A stretch of 64,000 nt of DNA, from positions 4,007,482 to 4,071,481 of the forward strand of contig JAQFVV010006309.1 in NCBI GenBank assembly GCA_028023455.1. The letters are read 5' to 3'. A program made the position numbers and the translations under genes. The stretch comes from Epiperipatus broadwayi. Lineage: Eukaryota; Onychophora; Udeonychophora; Euonychophora; Peripatidae. Within the stretch, counting starts at the first letter, position 1; every line of letters starts with the position of its first letter. The notes beneath the pieces were generated by a model. That model saw only the letters and a program-made list of their open reading frames with translations. It was not told the origin of the DNA and ran no database searches. Shown here one piece after another: positions 11,640 to 23,159 of the stretch.

Positions 11640-12290
11640 TCATCTCATTACAAGTAAAAATTAGATCAAAATTAATTTGTAGGAATAATCTCTATAAAAA
11701 GCTGGATGGCACTACTTCCTTAGTCCTAACAGAATCTGCTTTTGAATATTGTGCCCCCATTTGAAGAAAAAAGTCTCATACTAAATTTCTGGATTCACAA
11801 TTAAATGTTACTCTGAGAAATGTTACTGGCAATCTAAGTCCACTATTTCACAATGGTTTTTATGTTATGCATTTTACCACAAATATCAGAAGAGAATTTG
11901 CCTCATTGTAAATTTATATAAATATGTTAAGATTACATTGAAACAATAACTCAAGATAAAGTTTTGATATCTAAGTATCATATCAAATCTAAAATTCCTT
12001 CTTGAATGCTCAACTAAAAATTTACAATCAAAGAATTATAATGTCAAAAATGGAATTCTTATGAAGTGACAAACAAAATTCTTTTTCCATTACAACAATA
12101 AAGTTAATTATATTTGACTTTCCCAAGTGCAACTGAATTCTCATTAACTTATTTAGTACAACTTATGATCATTGCCTTCATCTGTTTGTAAATGAATTTT
12201 AAGAGCTATACATGGCAAATGCAAACCATGAATTATATAGTCAATGATAAATCTCTACAAGTTTCTTTGTTTATTGTATGCTGTCCAAAA
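11640..12290 (+). pseudogene. Jockey/CR1-like LINE C-terminal fragment
   Basis: Plus-strand translation gives KLICRNNLYKKLDGTTSL, then SAFEYCAPI, then RKKSHTKFLDSQLNVTLRNV followed by TGNLSP. This is the familiar LINE segment with the form LxKLxGTxWG...AEYCAPVWxRSxHTxxIDxQLNxxMRxITGxLxPT. The Trp of the CAPxW motif is replaced by a stop. Weaker matches continue to about 12,290. It is opposite in orientation to the host gene. Confidence 0.65.
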
Positions 12291-12623
12291 GAAATCCAAA
12301 AACTGATGGCTTTATCACAGGCAACATTAATTTATAACAGTTTCTTTTTATCAATTGTTGTTTCTTATTAATATTGCTATACATGGACATTCTTGTGTTC
12401 GGTAGGTTGTTTGTTTGTCATTCACAAACAGTGAATTATCTATGTGATAAATTTAAAGCATAGATTTATATATTTATATTTTATTTATGTAAACAGAAAT
12501 TTACATTTTATTATATATTTTATTAGTTATGATTATTAAATATTTCTATTTAAATTTCATTTTCGATTTGTTTGTAAATTTGTTTATAAACTATTAAATC
12601 ACCTTTATTATTAAAATTAGAAT
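12291..12623. other. AT-rich, nothing recognised
   Basis: Low-GC sequence without ORF, inverted repeat or recognised family. Confidence 0.4.
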
Positions 12624-13095
12624 AAATTTTAACATTAAGGTTTAATAGATTTAAATTCAATAGAAAGTTCAAATTTTGTATGTAAGAAAGAAATACCAGG
12701 TAAAGCAATATGGGTCTATAATATTTTAGGTATATGATATAATTTCTTGAATATAGAATAGTGAGTGTAAAAATTTTGAATATTTTGATATCAAATTTAA
12801 AAATTGTTCTTAAAACTTTAATAAGTATTAAGTAAGATTTATGAGAGGGTGGTGTAGAGACTTTTTTATGGGGTTTAATTTAAAGTTATAATAATATTTT
12901 AAAACTGAAGTTTAATAGATTTAAATTCAATATAATTTGTTGAAATCTTGTACATTTTTTTGAAAATTATTACCAAAATGATAAGAAACTATAATATTTT
13001 AGGTACATGACCTAGTTTCTTAGATAAGAAACAATGGACATGATAATTTTGAATATTTTAATATCAGATTTAAAAATTGTTCCTGAAACCGCAAT
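12624..13095 (+). repeat. Old tandem duplication, unit about 285 bp
   Basis: GTTTAATAGATTTAAATTCA, CTATAATATTTTAGGTA and GATTTAAAAATTGTTC type blocks occur in the same order at about 12,642-12,810 and again at about 12,912-13,085. They are diverged by substitutions and small gaps. Confidence 0.6.
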
Positions 13096-13211
13096 GTTTT
13101 AAATAATGCACAGAATTTTCTTGGTTTCATTTGTGAGCTTCATTTAAGTAATAAGAAAATTAGCTTACTATATAGTTTTGTTAAGTTTTTTTTTTTAGAA
13201 AAATTTCAAAT

Positions 13212-14483
13212 TGTTATGTATGTATGTGTATGTTATAAAATGATTAATTGTAATAGGATGATGTATATGTGCATGTATAATACATACACAGTAATTTAAA
13301 AATTCAGTTTTTTAAGAATATATAATATGAAATACAATCATAATGTATATACTTAACCTAGATGTAATTAATGGGGATTTGAACTCAGACCATCAAACTC
13401 CCTACAATTAATCCCTCTATCCAATATAACCATACACATAGCCACATACATGTAAAAAAAGATAAATGATCTCCAATTTATGTATTTTGTGCTGAATCAG
13501 CATCCAGATCATTTCCCATATATATATATATATATATATATATGGGAAATGATCCAAATACTGATATATATATATATATATATATATATAATCAGTATTT
13601 GGTTTTATGTTAAGATAGAAAATCTAGTAACTTTAATGGACAAGTTTTAATCTTCTCCATTCTACAACTCCTCATCCATCCATATCACTGAAAATATGAT
13701 GATGAAATCCTCAAAACCCTTGATGATGCCATTATATGGATGACTGAGGAGTTGAAGAGTGGAGAGGATTGAAGCCTGTCCATTAAAATGTGTAGATTTG
13801 CTATCTTAATATAAACTGAGACTGATTATCTATATGTGTGGGAGATGATGCTCCAAATCAACTGATGAGTGCTAGTTCAGCATGAAATATGTATATTAGA
13901 GATCATTTAACTTTTTCACATGTATGTGGTCATGTGTATTAGTTATATTGGGTAGAGTGATTGACAGAAGGAAGCTTGAAAATCTGGGTTCAAATCCCCC
14001 TTACTACCTCTTTTTAAGAATAGTAAACTTAAATAAATTCTAATGGTATTCATGATCAAAAAGATTAATTTCTGAATAGATGGAAAAAGCAATTAATTAA
14101 AATCTGTGGAGATAAGTTCTTTCAGTAAAAATATATACTGTTAACAATTAAATGACTGTGTTCCTTATCAATTCATTGATAGCAACTCTAGATAACCCAA
14201 TATAACTTTTTAATAGGATTTAATAGAAGTAAAATTCTCCAGTCCAGGATGTATCTCAAATAAATGAAATAATTACCTTATCAGTAGGATCTGAAAGAAC
14301 AGTAATTGAACAATCAATTGATAGAAGCCAAGTGAAGAAAAGAAATGAATACTTGCCATTGGAAACTTCTGGTGTGCAGATGAACATTTAACCTCAATGC
14401 TATATGTAACCATATGTACCTTAAGCTTCCAGTGTGGAGAGACTTGCCTCCAATTATGACAAACCAAATCTAAGGACTTAACA
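13212..14483 (+). repeat. 5' LTR of gypsy copy 2, split by a palindromic insert
   Basis: It matches the 3' LTR from TGTTATGTA through TACATACACAGTAATTTAAA, is interrupted at TTTTTAAGAATA (13,309-13,320), and resumes from a second TTTTTAAGAATA (14,011-14,022) to the end at CTTAACA. Removing 13,321-14,022 leaves about 570 bp against 586 bp in the 3' LTR. Confidence 0.9.
13321..14010. mobile_element. 690-bp palindromic tRNA-like element with 12-bp target duplication
   Basis: Inserted in an LTR and flanked by perfect 12-bp direct repeats TTTTTAAGAATA. Each end is a tRNA-like sequence facing outward: GGGTTCAAATCCCCC on the plus strand at 13,988-14,002, and its mirror GGGGATTTGAACTCAG at 13,373-13,388. 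Inner arms 13,599-13,685 and 13,735-13,817 are also complementary, so nearly the whole insert folds as one hairpin, with AT-runs near the middle of the left half. CTGATGAGTGCTAGTTCAGC then ATGAAAT (13,862-13,888) is a hammerhead-like core. Related elements are at 59.4 and 62.9 kb. Confidence 0.85.
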
Positions 14484-14746
14484 GCTCATATACATATTCA
14501 TTATTACTTCTGCTTGCCTATGGGTCTATATATAAATTGCTAAATTATATATTTGTAATTAATAATGTAAACCTCTTATATAGATATATTAAATATTAAA
14601 TTTTAACTATATTACTTGTGGTATTTAACAGGAGATAAATTTAGATTTCATTGTGGTCTGGTGAGCAAGAGTTATACCTCCAGATATAGAAATTGGCACA
14701 GTCCTGATTTGAACCTTGAATCAATTAATATTTAACCGTTAGATTT

Positions 14747-15415
14747 ATGTATATAGAACAATCATCTAAAATGCAATCATTAATCAGGAAGTTTGACATC
14801 AGACAGGCAAGTAGTTGGTCTTTGTATGCTCAACATGTTGAAAAATATCTCTTCAATAACAGAGTTGAAGAGGGTAAAATTAATATAGCAACATTATTAT
14901 ATGTTGCTGGTAAAAAATTTATAGTGATAACAAAAAAACTTTGAGATTTTTCATATGATCAAATTAAAGAATGGTTATTAAATTATTTTTTATCACCATC
15001 CCTTTAGTTATGTCACCAGACTTCATTTCCATGACTATTATTAGGATAGGAATGAAAGAGGAAAAGATTAACAATATTCCTATTATACCTGACAAAAAAT
15101 TGTATTTATGAATCTTTCCTGGATGAGGCCATCCTAGAGCAATTTCTGTGGAGTATGATTAATCATTTCAAAGCAACAATAAGTTCACTGAGTTTAAGGG
15201 CAATGGTAATGCACAAATTGCCATTTGCAAAGTGCATAAACTGATTAAAAAAGAATCTACTAACATCAAAAACAATAATTTTAACAGTAAAAATTTATTT
15301 ATTTGTTTTTGTTATGGGAATAATGGCCACAAGGCCAGCAATTGTTTCCATAAGGATAAATATTGCAAAATTTGTAAAAAAAAAAAAAAAAAAGGATCAC
15401 ATCAAAACGATATGT
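14747..15415 (+). pseudogene. gypsy gag with CCHC zinc knuckle
   Basis: The N-terminal capsid part (14,747-14,941) has KFDIRQASSWSLYAQHVEKY and KINIATLLYVAG, the usual start of invertebrate gypsy gag. A stop is followed in another frame by DQIKEWLLNYFLSPS. The zinc knuckle at about 15,300-15,345 is CFCYGNNGHKASNC, matching CX2CX4HX4C, followed by KYCKICKKK. A homopolymer A18 at about 15,376-15,393 breaks the frame. The nucleocapsid would bind element RNA. Confidence 0.8.
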
Positions 15416-15539
15416 AAAAAAATAATGAACTGGCAAATAAAAATAGCCATAAGTGTACATTAAAAAGACAAGGAAATCGATTCCCAAAATAAAAAATACA
15501 TTGACCATAGAAGGTGACAAAATAATGCTAAAATTAAAA

Positions 15540-16720
15540 TTATTTGGCAAGCCCACATTTATGAGGTCAATAGTGGTAGTGGGGTATGGTTTTATATAAC
15601 TTCAAATTGTACTAAAACCTTAGTAATAGAGAAAACAGACCTAAATGAAAATGCTATCAAAATTAAAAGTGTGATTAAAGCCCTTGTGAATAGAATAGAT
15701 GGAAAAATAGTCAAGTTACTTCTATGCTTAGTTTATGCTCCTATTAACCCATTGATAGACTAGGACTATTTCAAAAAATTAGGAATGAAATACATTTGTG
15801 AAAAAGATTGAAGTTGAAAAGGGAATGAGAGACAAATTTTCTAGGTTGTTTAATGGGGAACTTGGTACTATTAAAATGACCCCTGTTTCATTAGAGGTAA
15901 TCCTGAGGTGATACCCATAATTTTCATACCATGCAATGTTCCATTCACTCACAAGAAAAGAGTGGAGAAGAAAATTAATGAATTAGTTAAGAGAGGCATG
16001 TTAGAACCCATGGAAAAATCTGAATGCACTATGCCATTGACAATCATCACTAAACCCAATGGCCAAATTTGTTTGTGCATAACTATCAGTAAACAAAGCT
16101 ATTAGTAAAAACATATATCCTGTTCCAAGTTCTAGAGAAATATTAGCAATTCCTGTTCCCAGTTCTAGAGAAATATTAGCAACTCTGCAGAAATTAGACT
16201 TTGTTGCAAAATTTAGATTTAAATGCTGCTTTTCATCAGATGCCAGTTATTGAGAAAGCTGCTGAAATATTAATAACCACACATAGGGTTATTTAAATGC
16301 AACAGGCTTCTTTTTGGGATAACTTTCTGTCCCAACATATTTCAGTCAAAAATTGAAGCCCTCTTTAATAGATTTGAGGGCACCATTGCATTTTTTGATG
16401 ACATTCTTGTTACTGCTATTACAGAAAATGAGCTTAGAATTTGTCTACATAAAGTATTCAAAAAACTTGATGAATTCGTTGCAAAGTATCTGGAAGGTTA
16501 GTGGAATCAAGTTTTTAGTCCATATTATTTCCAAAAATGCACATTTCCTGCCCCAGAAAAGGCTAAAGCTGTAGAAGAAGCCATGAGATCTAATAACTTT
16601 AAACTTGTAAACTATTTTCAAAATTTTTTGGAAGGGAAAGTTTATATTGACCCTTATATGATCTTCTTAAAAAGAATCAGAAATGTAAATGAGAAGCTGA
16701 TCAAGATAAAACATTTTTGC
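15540..16720 (+). pseudogene. gypsy protease end and reverse transcriptase
   Basis: A protease-like end near 15,750 reads INPLIDxDYFKKLGMKY. The RT starts at 15,908 with PCNVPFTHKKRVEKKINELV, KRGMLEPMEKSE and ITKPNG, the standard gypsy RT entry. The palm keeps FFDDILVTA (16,390-16,416), that is FxDDxLV with both Asp residues. Frameshifts and a local duplication near 16,117-16,178 (GTTCTAGAGAAATATTAGCA twice) inactivate it. Confidence 0.85.
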
Positions 16721-16809
16721 TTACAAAGTCACTGATAATTTCAAATAAATTACTAGTGCAATATAATAGCGATTTGGAAGTTACATTTATTACTAACACA
16801 TCTGAATTC

Positions 16810-17110
16810 AGAGTCAGAGCATGCACAGACATGTGAATGACACATTACCTATGCTTCATGCACCTTGTCCAAAGCAGAAAAAATTATGGCCAGCTGGACA
16901 AACAAGCTCAAGCTCTTATGATACAGTTTGATGTCAGAAAATTTCATCAACACTTGTCGAGATGTAGATTTATTATAATAACTGATCACAAATCCTTACT
17001 TGGTATTTTAAGTAAGCTCAACATTCTTGTAGAATGTGATTATATTCCAGAATATACATATTCTAGAATATACAAAGAGAAAGTAAATAAGACATACTGA
17101 CACTCTAGCT
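16810..17110 (+). pseudogene. gypsy RNase H
   Basis: A frame at 16,837-17,100 contains SRKNYGQLDKQAQALMIQFD and KFHQHL, then ITDHKSLLGIL. This is the conserved RNase H segment with YxQxxKExLAI and TDHKPL boxes. One codon inserted in the first box and the downstream stop show decay. Confidence 0.8.
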
Positions 17111-17389
17111 CATATGTATGACCAGTCAGAAACTGGTAAAAGGGGAATAAAATTAATTACATCAATGTGCTGAAGAGTCAAATCTTCAATAGCAGAATAG
17201 TAGCTGCATAGACAGAGGAAGATGATGGTTATCAATGGATTATAAATCAAATTAATACATGTTGGCCTAAGCAACATCCAATTTTCTCCATAAACAACTA
17301 TGGAATGCTCATAAACAGTTGTCCATCTGCAAAGGCTGCATTCTGAGGGATGATCATGTGCTAATCCAAGTTAAGGGGAGAAACTGAAT

Positions 17390-18380
17390 TCTTAAGTTAT
17401 TGCATGAAGATCATTTGGGCATTGTTAATGCAAAGGCTTTAGTCCATAATTATGTCTAGTGGCAGAACATTAACTTTGATATTGAAAAATATATTTAAAA
17501 TGTGGTAACTATCAATCATGCACTAAAGTGCCTCATTAAATTTTGAACCATGGCCAAAAGCTGAGAGGTCATGGTATTGCATCCACTTTGATCATTGTGA
17601 CCCAATCAAGAGATATTTGTCATGGATGCATATTCAGGGTGGACTGAATATAAATTAGTTAAAAAAAAACTTGTTTGGACAAAACATTTGATAAATTATG
17701 TGAAATTTTTACATACCATAGTCTCCCTGAAACTTTAGTTTTAGATAACAGAACTGGCTTTGCATCAGAGAAATTTCAGGAGGCTATGCAAGAATGGGAA
17801 ATAAAACATTTACTTACACACCCTTATCATTCTCAATCTAATGGATTGGCTGAAAAAGCCACGCAAAATCATAATTCATTTACTAACAAAATGGGGAAAG
17901 CAAGAATACAGGAAGTAGTCCTTACCACACTGCTTTTTTAGCATTTTACTCCAGATGCTAAATCCAATAAATCACCTGCTGAAATATATCTAGATCAAAA
18001 GCTGTGGACTAAATTATCAAACAATGAACTGAAAGAGGATCATAATGAACCAATTGAGAACACTTATAAGTTTATCCTTGAGGAAAGAAAATGGGTTAAA
18101 AATAATCTAAATAAATTCTGGTTGCAAGCTATAGTTATATGTCATCTATCAAAGCAAGTGGTGACTGTTTGCATGAATAATGAGAAAATATTATACAAAC
18201 ATGCCAATGAACTATGTAAAAATGAAAGAGTAGATGTAATACCTGATTTATTCAAGAGAACAAATACCAATGAGATAGTACTAATTGATGACACTAAACT
18301 GGAAACAGAGTTTACCCATTGTGACAAAGATCAACTATGTGTATCAAAGGGTACTATAACAAGGGAATGTGTGAAAAGAT
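17390..18380 (+). pseudogene. gypsy integrase
   Basis: The zinc-binding start near 17,400 (LHEDHLGIVNAKALVHNYV) keeps the HxxxxHxG pattern. The core follows: DHCDP, MDAYSGWTEYK, then LVLDNRTGFASEKFQEAM and YHSQSNGLAEKATQ. It holds the D, D and E catalytic positions across two frames. The C-terminal part (18,122-18,382) is an open 86-codon segment. The integrase ends just before the polypurine tract. Confidence 0.85.
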
Positions 18381-18457
18381 AAAGAATGATTCTGAATTAT
18401 CTTCATAACTTCATTTTAAGTCCAGAGAAAAATAAATCTCTAAACATGGGGGAAGTG

Positions 18458-19043
18458 TGTTATGTATATGTATCTGTTTAAATACATATACATAAAATGG
18501 TTAATAAAATACGATGATGTATATATGAGTATGTAATACATACACAGTAATTTAAAAATTTAGCTTTTTAAGAATAATAACCATAAATAAATTCTAATGG
18601 TATTTATGATCAGAAAGATTAATTTTTGAGACAATAAAAATAGCAATTAGTTAAAATCTCTGGAGATAAATAATGAAATTCTTTCAGTAAAATATATACC
18701 ATTAACAATTAAATGATTGTGAGTCCTGATCCATTTATTAATAACTTTAAGAATACAAAAATAACTTTTTAATAGAAGTAAAGTTCTCTGGTCCAGGTTA
18801 TATCTCAAGTAAATGAAATAATTACCTTATCTGGGGGATGTGAAAGAAGAGCCAATCAGAAGAGTGATTGGATGATGAATTGATAAAAAGCCAAGAGAGG
18901 AGAAGAAATTAACACTTGCTATTGGAAGATTCTGGTGTACATATGGAATTTAACCTGTGATGAATGTCACTGATATGTACCTCAAGTTCTAGTGCAGAGA
19001 GACTTACCTCTGAACATGCCAAAGCAAGTCTAGTGACTTAACA
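18458..19043 (+). repeat. 3' LTR of gypsy copy 2
   Basis: 586 bp, TGTTATGTA...CTTAACA, aligned throughout with the 5' LTR. It lacks the palindromic insert, showing that the insert arrived after integration or in one LTR only. Confidence 0.9.
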
Positions 19044-22004
19044 GTGACAAAATCTAGAACACAGGCAAAATACACTAAAGCTGATCGAATCTGGATGCTG
19101 GGATCCAGAATCCGACCAACATTCTATCATTTCACCTCTGTTCTATGATCTAATACCCTATGGATGACACTTCTCAACTTACACAGACATTTAATTCAAC
19201 CTCGGTCCAGCAGTCACTCAGGGTGGAACAATAAGACTCGTAAATTAACTAATTGAGCACTAATTTGGTCAGATATACACACATAAGACTAAGTGGTTAA
19301 TTAAAATATCAATGACTGCTTATGAATTTTAATAGAATAATCTATCTATAGATATAATGATGTATGTGCAAGTAAATCTAGAGTTGTATAAAATGAACTC
19401 ACGGACAATAAAATATGGAAATGAGTTATAATATTAAATATTATTAATTTAATAAAACAATAACAAATAATAAATCAAAACATACAAAATTATGTGATGG
19501 GAAGGTGAGATATAACGCTCACAGGCATTAGATAACTAATGAGATTAATGTTACATATCTCATTACAAGTGTTTAATAAAGTGTAGGGCGGTATTGGAAT
19601 TTATGCCTATAATAATATGCCAAATTTCTAGCTCTCATGTAGTCTGCTAGATCATACGGAACTTTACAGCCAAAGTTATATAACTAACTATAATAGCGCT
19701 CCTATGGTGGTTAGCATGTTAACCTAGATTAGGATATACACTAATACCAGATAAATATTTAATATAAAAGAAGAGAAAACTGGTTTATAATAGGTTTACC
19801 TATATACTCTATGGCACATATTAAAATATTAATTAAGCAAAAAGGTATGAATGGGTCATTACTTACGGGCTTCAGTTTCCAAAGACTCGGTTTGCCCTTA
19901 AACCGCTCAACTTGCTACAAATAGGAACATTAGTAGTTCAGGGAGTCGGATAAGCATTATGAATAATCTAGGTCCTTGTGCCCTAGTTCTAAAAGTGTGC
20001 TTGAACCCAAACTAAAGTGGATGAGTGTGACATCCATCAGCACATCATCAAGAATCATGCAGTAAGCAGATAAGTGTACATTGCATACTTTGTAAGGACA
20101 CATCCGCAACTTATACATATATATAACGCAAATGCGTAAAATTATATTATCATGCCTTAAAATTAGATAGTGTCTATTTGCATATCTATACAATCCAGTT
20201 CTCAAATTTAGTATTTTAAATATACTATTTAGGGACTAAATTAATTAGTAGCTTAGTTTAATATTATCACCTGCATCTCAACATATATACATCTAATGAG
20301 AATAAAGCATATTGGTGGGGTAATTATGAATAAAACATTAAAATATGCATTGAGAATATCTCTATGGCTAGTTCCTATGAGTTACATACATAAATAGTTA
20401 TAATTCATAACTAGAATTAAGCAAACTACATAAAATAACAAAATAACTGATTATTGAAATATTAATACTCAAGAATTAATCAGTAAAATAATAATATAAT
20501 CTTGAAAGAGCGAGTGAGAATGAAAAATAACAATTCAATTATTTAATATTTATTATATCGAAGATTTGAAAATATCTTTGCAGATTGATAAGCTAAAATT
20601 ATATTTATAAATATTTGTGGTTTCGAGTCATTTGGCATATTAAATACATATAATATTAAAATGGAAAAATCATAGAATAAATTAAATAGATTTAGAAATA
20701 GGCATACAAAGACCGCAGAAAATAATACATTTAAAATGGATTATTAGAGTTTTACATTTTAAAAGAGAATTCAAGTTTTACAATCAGGCAAGATTTAGCA
20801 TTTAACAGTCTTCTTTGTAGATTTTAGTAAAGGTGTTTGGGAAAGGCAGATTTAATAAATAGCTAGCTTTTAAAAGAAAGAATAGAAAGTCACAGTTTAT
20901 AAACAGAGCTCTGAGAGAAAATTTACCATTCAGTTATTTCCATTGCTGTTAATTCTGAAGCACTCAGGAGGATATTAAGTTGACACTTTTGATGATGATT
21001 TAAAGTTAATGGAGATTTTCTATGGGCTGCTTAGCTGGTTATGACATTAGGTTTCATTGGACCAAGGTTCTCCATTCTCTGGCTAAGGGCCAAGAGGTTA
21101 GAGCCATTCTACTCAATTATTTTGAAGATAAAAACAGTGTAGGTTCTGCTTATAATTCACTTATTATATAGATGATCCCTTGGCAACAAAACTTTTAGTA
21201 TTTATACTTTTTAAACTCTGGCCACCTGTAAATTTTTATGAACTTGTCAGTAGCTAAAAGACCATTTATTTATTTTAGCAAAACATATTTAATAGTTACA
21301 ACCAGTAGAAAAACCCATTTATTTATTTTAAAAATACATTTTTAATTATCACCAGTAATTGAGATTTTGTTTTCCTGTGTTATTTTGTTATTAACATTTT
21401 ATATTTACCAAATCAAGTCCACACTATTTTAGGACCAATGCGTGACCTACTTTAAAAATTGTTTACAAAAATCAAAATGTTATTTTGACAAAGTTACTTT
21501 TGTAATTAGTAGAAGATTAATTTTATAACCATACGTGTAGAATAGCAGGAAATATACATATGCAATTTCAATAATACCACAATAAAATTGGCTAAATAAT
21601 TTAAGTAAAATATTTCTTAAATTAGAAATATTTATAAAATGAATTTCTTAAACTAGAAATATTTATAAATGGAATATATATCTGTAATATATACCAATAA
21701 CATAACAATAATTTAAACTAAAATATTTCCTAAATTAGAAATATTTATAAAATGGATACATATCTGTAATATATATGTATACTATTAAATTACAGACAGA
21801 CTACTTGCATATATATATATACATGATTCTGCATATATAATAAAATGTTATTTAAATGGGTACCCTGAGAAAGTTTATACCTGGCATATGGATAGATGTG
21901 TGGATAAAATAAGTGAAATGGGCAGATGGATGAAACTGACCATTTCATATCCCCAAACTTACTTTAAACAAAACAAAATAAAAAATATCTTTACTTAATC
22001 TGAA
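19044..22004. other. Non-coding stretch with minor repeats
   Basis: No convincing ORF. A 12-mer CCCTTAAACCGC at 19,895-19,906 is identical to the left end of the piggyBac-like element at 22,009. A tRNA-like stretch at about 21,025-21,085 has TGCTTAGCTGGTTATGAC and AAGGTTCTCCATTC. At 21,590-21,790 a block CTTAAATTAGAAATATTTAT recurs three times. The rest is unassigned. Confidence 0.5.
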
Positions 22005-22008
22005 TTAA

Positions 22009-22754
22009 CCCTTAAACCGCTAATTAAATCATTGGTTGTATGAGATAAAAATCAAATCTTTTAATTGGCCAACTCACAAACTGAAGACAAAGCCTATTGT
22101 TAAAACATATTCGTCTATAATATTAAATTCAACTCAGATACGTTTATAAAAAGTATATAATTAATTTTTCAGGTCATGAAGAAAACGAAAGTTCTTTCAA
22201 AAATAAATTGCTATTTATTTATTCTAAGATATTCTATATCGGCAACATAAAAGTTATAATGTAAACAAAAAGATCGACTTTTACGTTATAGAAAAGTAAA
22301 TATTTCTTTTTACTACATCTTCAATATATTTACTTAAATCTTCAATATTTTTCGAAAATAATTTTGTTTTTTATTATTCTCTCTGAAAATTATGTTTAAT
22401 TTCCATAAATATTATTTAATAATAATTTAAATCGTATTCGAAATGAAAATCTCAGCGTTTTTCTTTATTTTCTTTGATCAGGCAGTTTCTTTGTTCTTTC
22501 CAGCCAATCAGAATGTCTTTTTCGGCTGAGAGCATGCTAAGAACCAATCACAAATAATGTTCCTTCTTTGTTTAGGTTTAAAATGCGTTTTTTTTTATTT
22601 TTTACTTCTAAAATAAATCGGAAGATGTCACCATCGTACAGAACTTTTAAAAACGAATTAAATACGTATTTAACGAATTTTATCGTATAAAAACGAACTA
22701 AGTTAGAGTGATTTTAGATGTCGACGAGGAGTCTCGTCGAGCGCGGGAAAAGGG
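22009..22754. mobile_element. piggyBac-like non-autonomous element
   Basis: Flanked by TTAA on both sides (22,005-22,008 and 22,755-22,758). The termini CCCTTAAACCGC and, inverted, CCCTTTTCCCGC agree at 9 of 12 positions. A TTAA target and CCC-starting ends are characteristic of piggyBac. No transposase remains. The right half has many CpG sites, two CCAATCA boxes (22,503 and 22,553) and a perfect hairpin CGACGAGGAGTCTCGTCG near 22,722-22,739. Confidence 0.65.
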
Positions 22755-22758
22755 TTAA

Positions 22759-23150
22759 TAATGATCAATGATCAGATCTTGGGTTTTTGTCCAAATGACT
22801 AAATCTAAAATTCTACTCTGGTCATAACATATCCAAACATATCCCACACCTTGCTTAACTACTACCCTCATGCTCCACCCCAAAAATAACTTATATAAGG
22901 AATATAAATAGATAAAGTAAAAAAAAATTTCTTCCTAAACTATTAAGACAATGCAATTTTATAAAGAAAACCATATCTACAAAGTGTAAAAAATACAAAT
23001 AAAAGTAATTAGATAACCCCAGGGTTGGTTAGTTTAATTTACAAGGAGAAAGGTAGGAGTTTGATCTATGTACTTCTTATGATTGTTTTAGGTAGGATCA
23101 GGGGGTGATTGACATCTTATTTTAGTTTAGGGGGATGGTAAAATCCCACG
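22759..23150. other. Unassigned spacer
   Basis: No ORF or repeat recognised between the piggyBac-like element and the decayed coding region. Confidence 0.4.
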
Positions 23151-23159
23151 GCCACCCTC

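Larger units (their letters stand above)
13212..19043 (+). mobile_element. Ty3/gypsy LTR retrotransposon, copy 2
   Basis: Two LTRs (13,212-14,483 with an insertion, and 18,458-19,043) bracket gag, protease, RT, RNase H and integrase on the plus strand. A purine run GGGGGAAG (18,449-18,455) directly before the 3' LTR is the polypurine tract. Both LTRs begin TGTTATGTA and end TTAACA, giving the usual TG...CA. No 5-bp target duplication was visible (CAAAT left, GTGAC right). Frames are broken, so the copy is inactive, but its domains are better preserved than copy 1. Confidence 0.9.

Noticed and set aside
13862-13888. Calling the palindromic-element hairpin a confirmed hammerhead ribozyme
   Set aside because: Helix II and the GAAA box are good, and helix III could form from ATACATGTAT-like sequence, but the bases next to CTGATGA do not pair cleanly with those after the putative cleavage site in these copies.
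13207-19048. Target-site duplication of gypsy copy 2
   Set aside because: The pentamers CAAAT and GTGAC do not match, so none is claimed.
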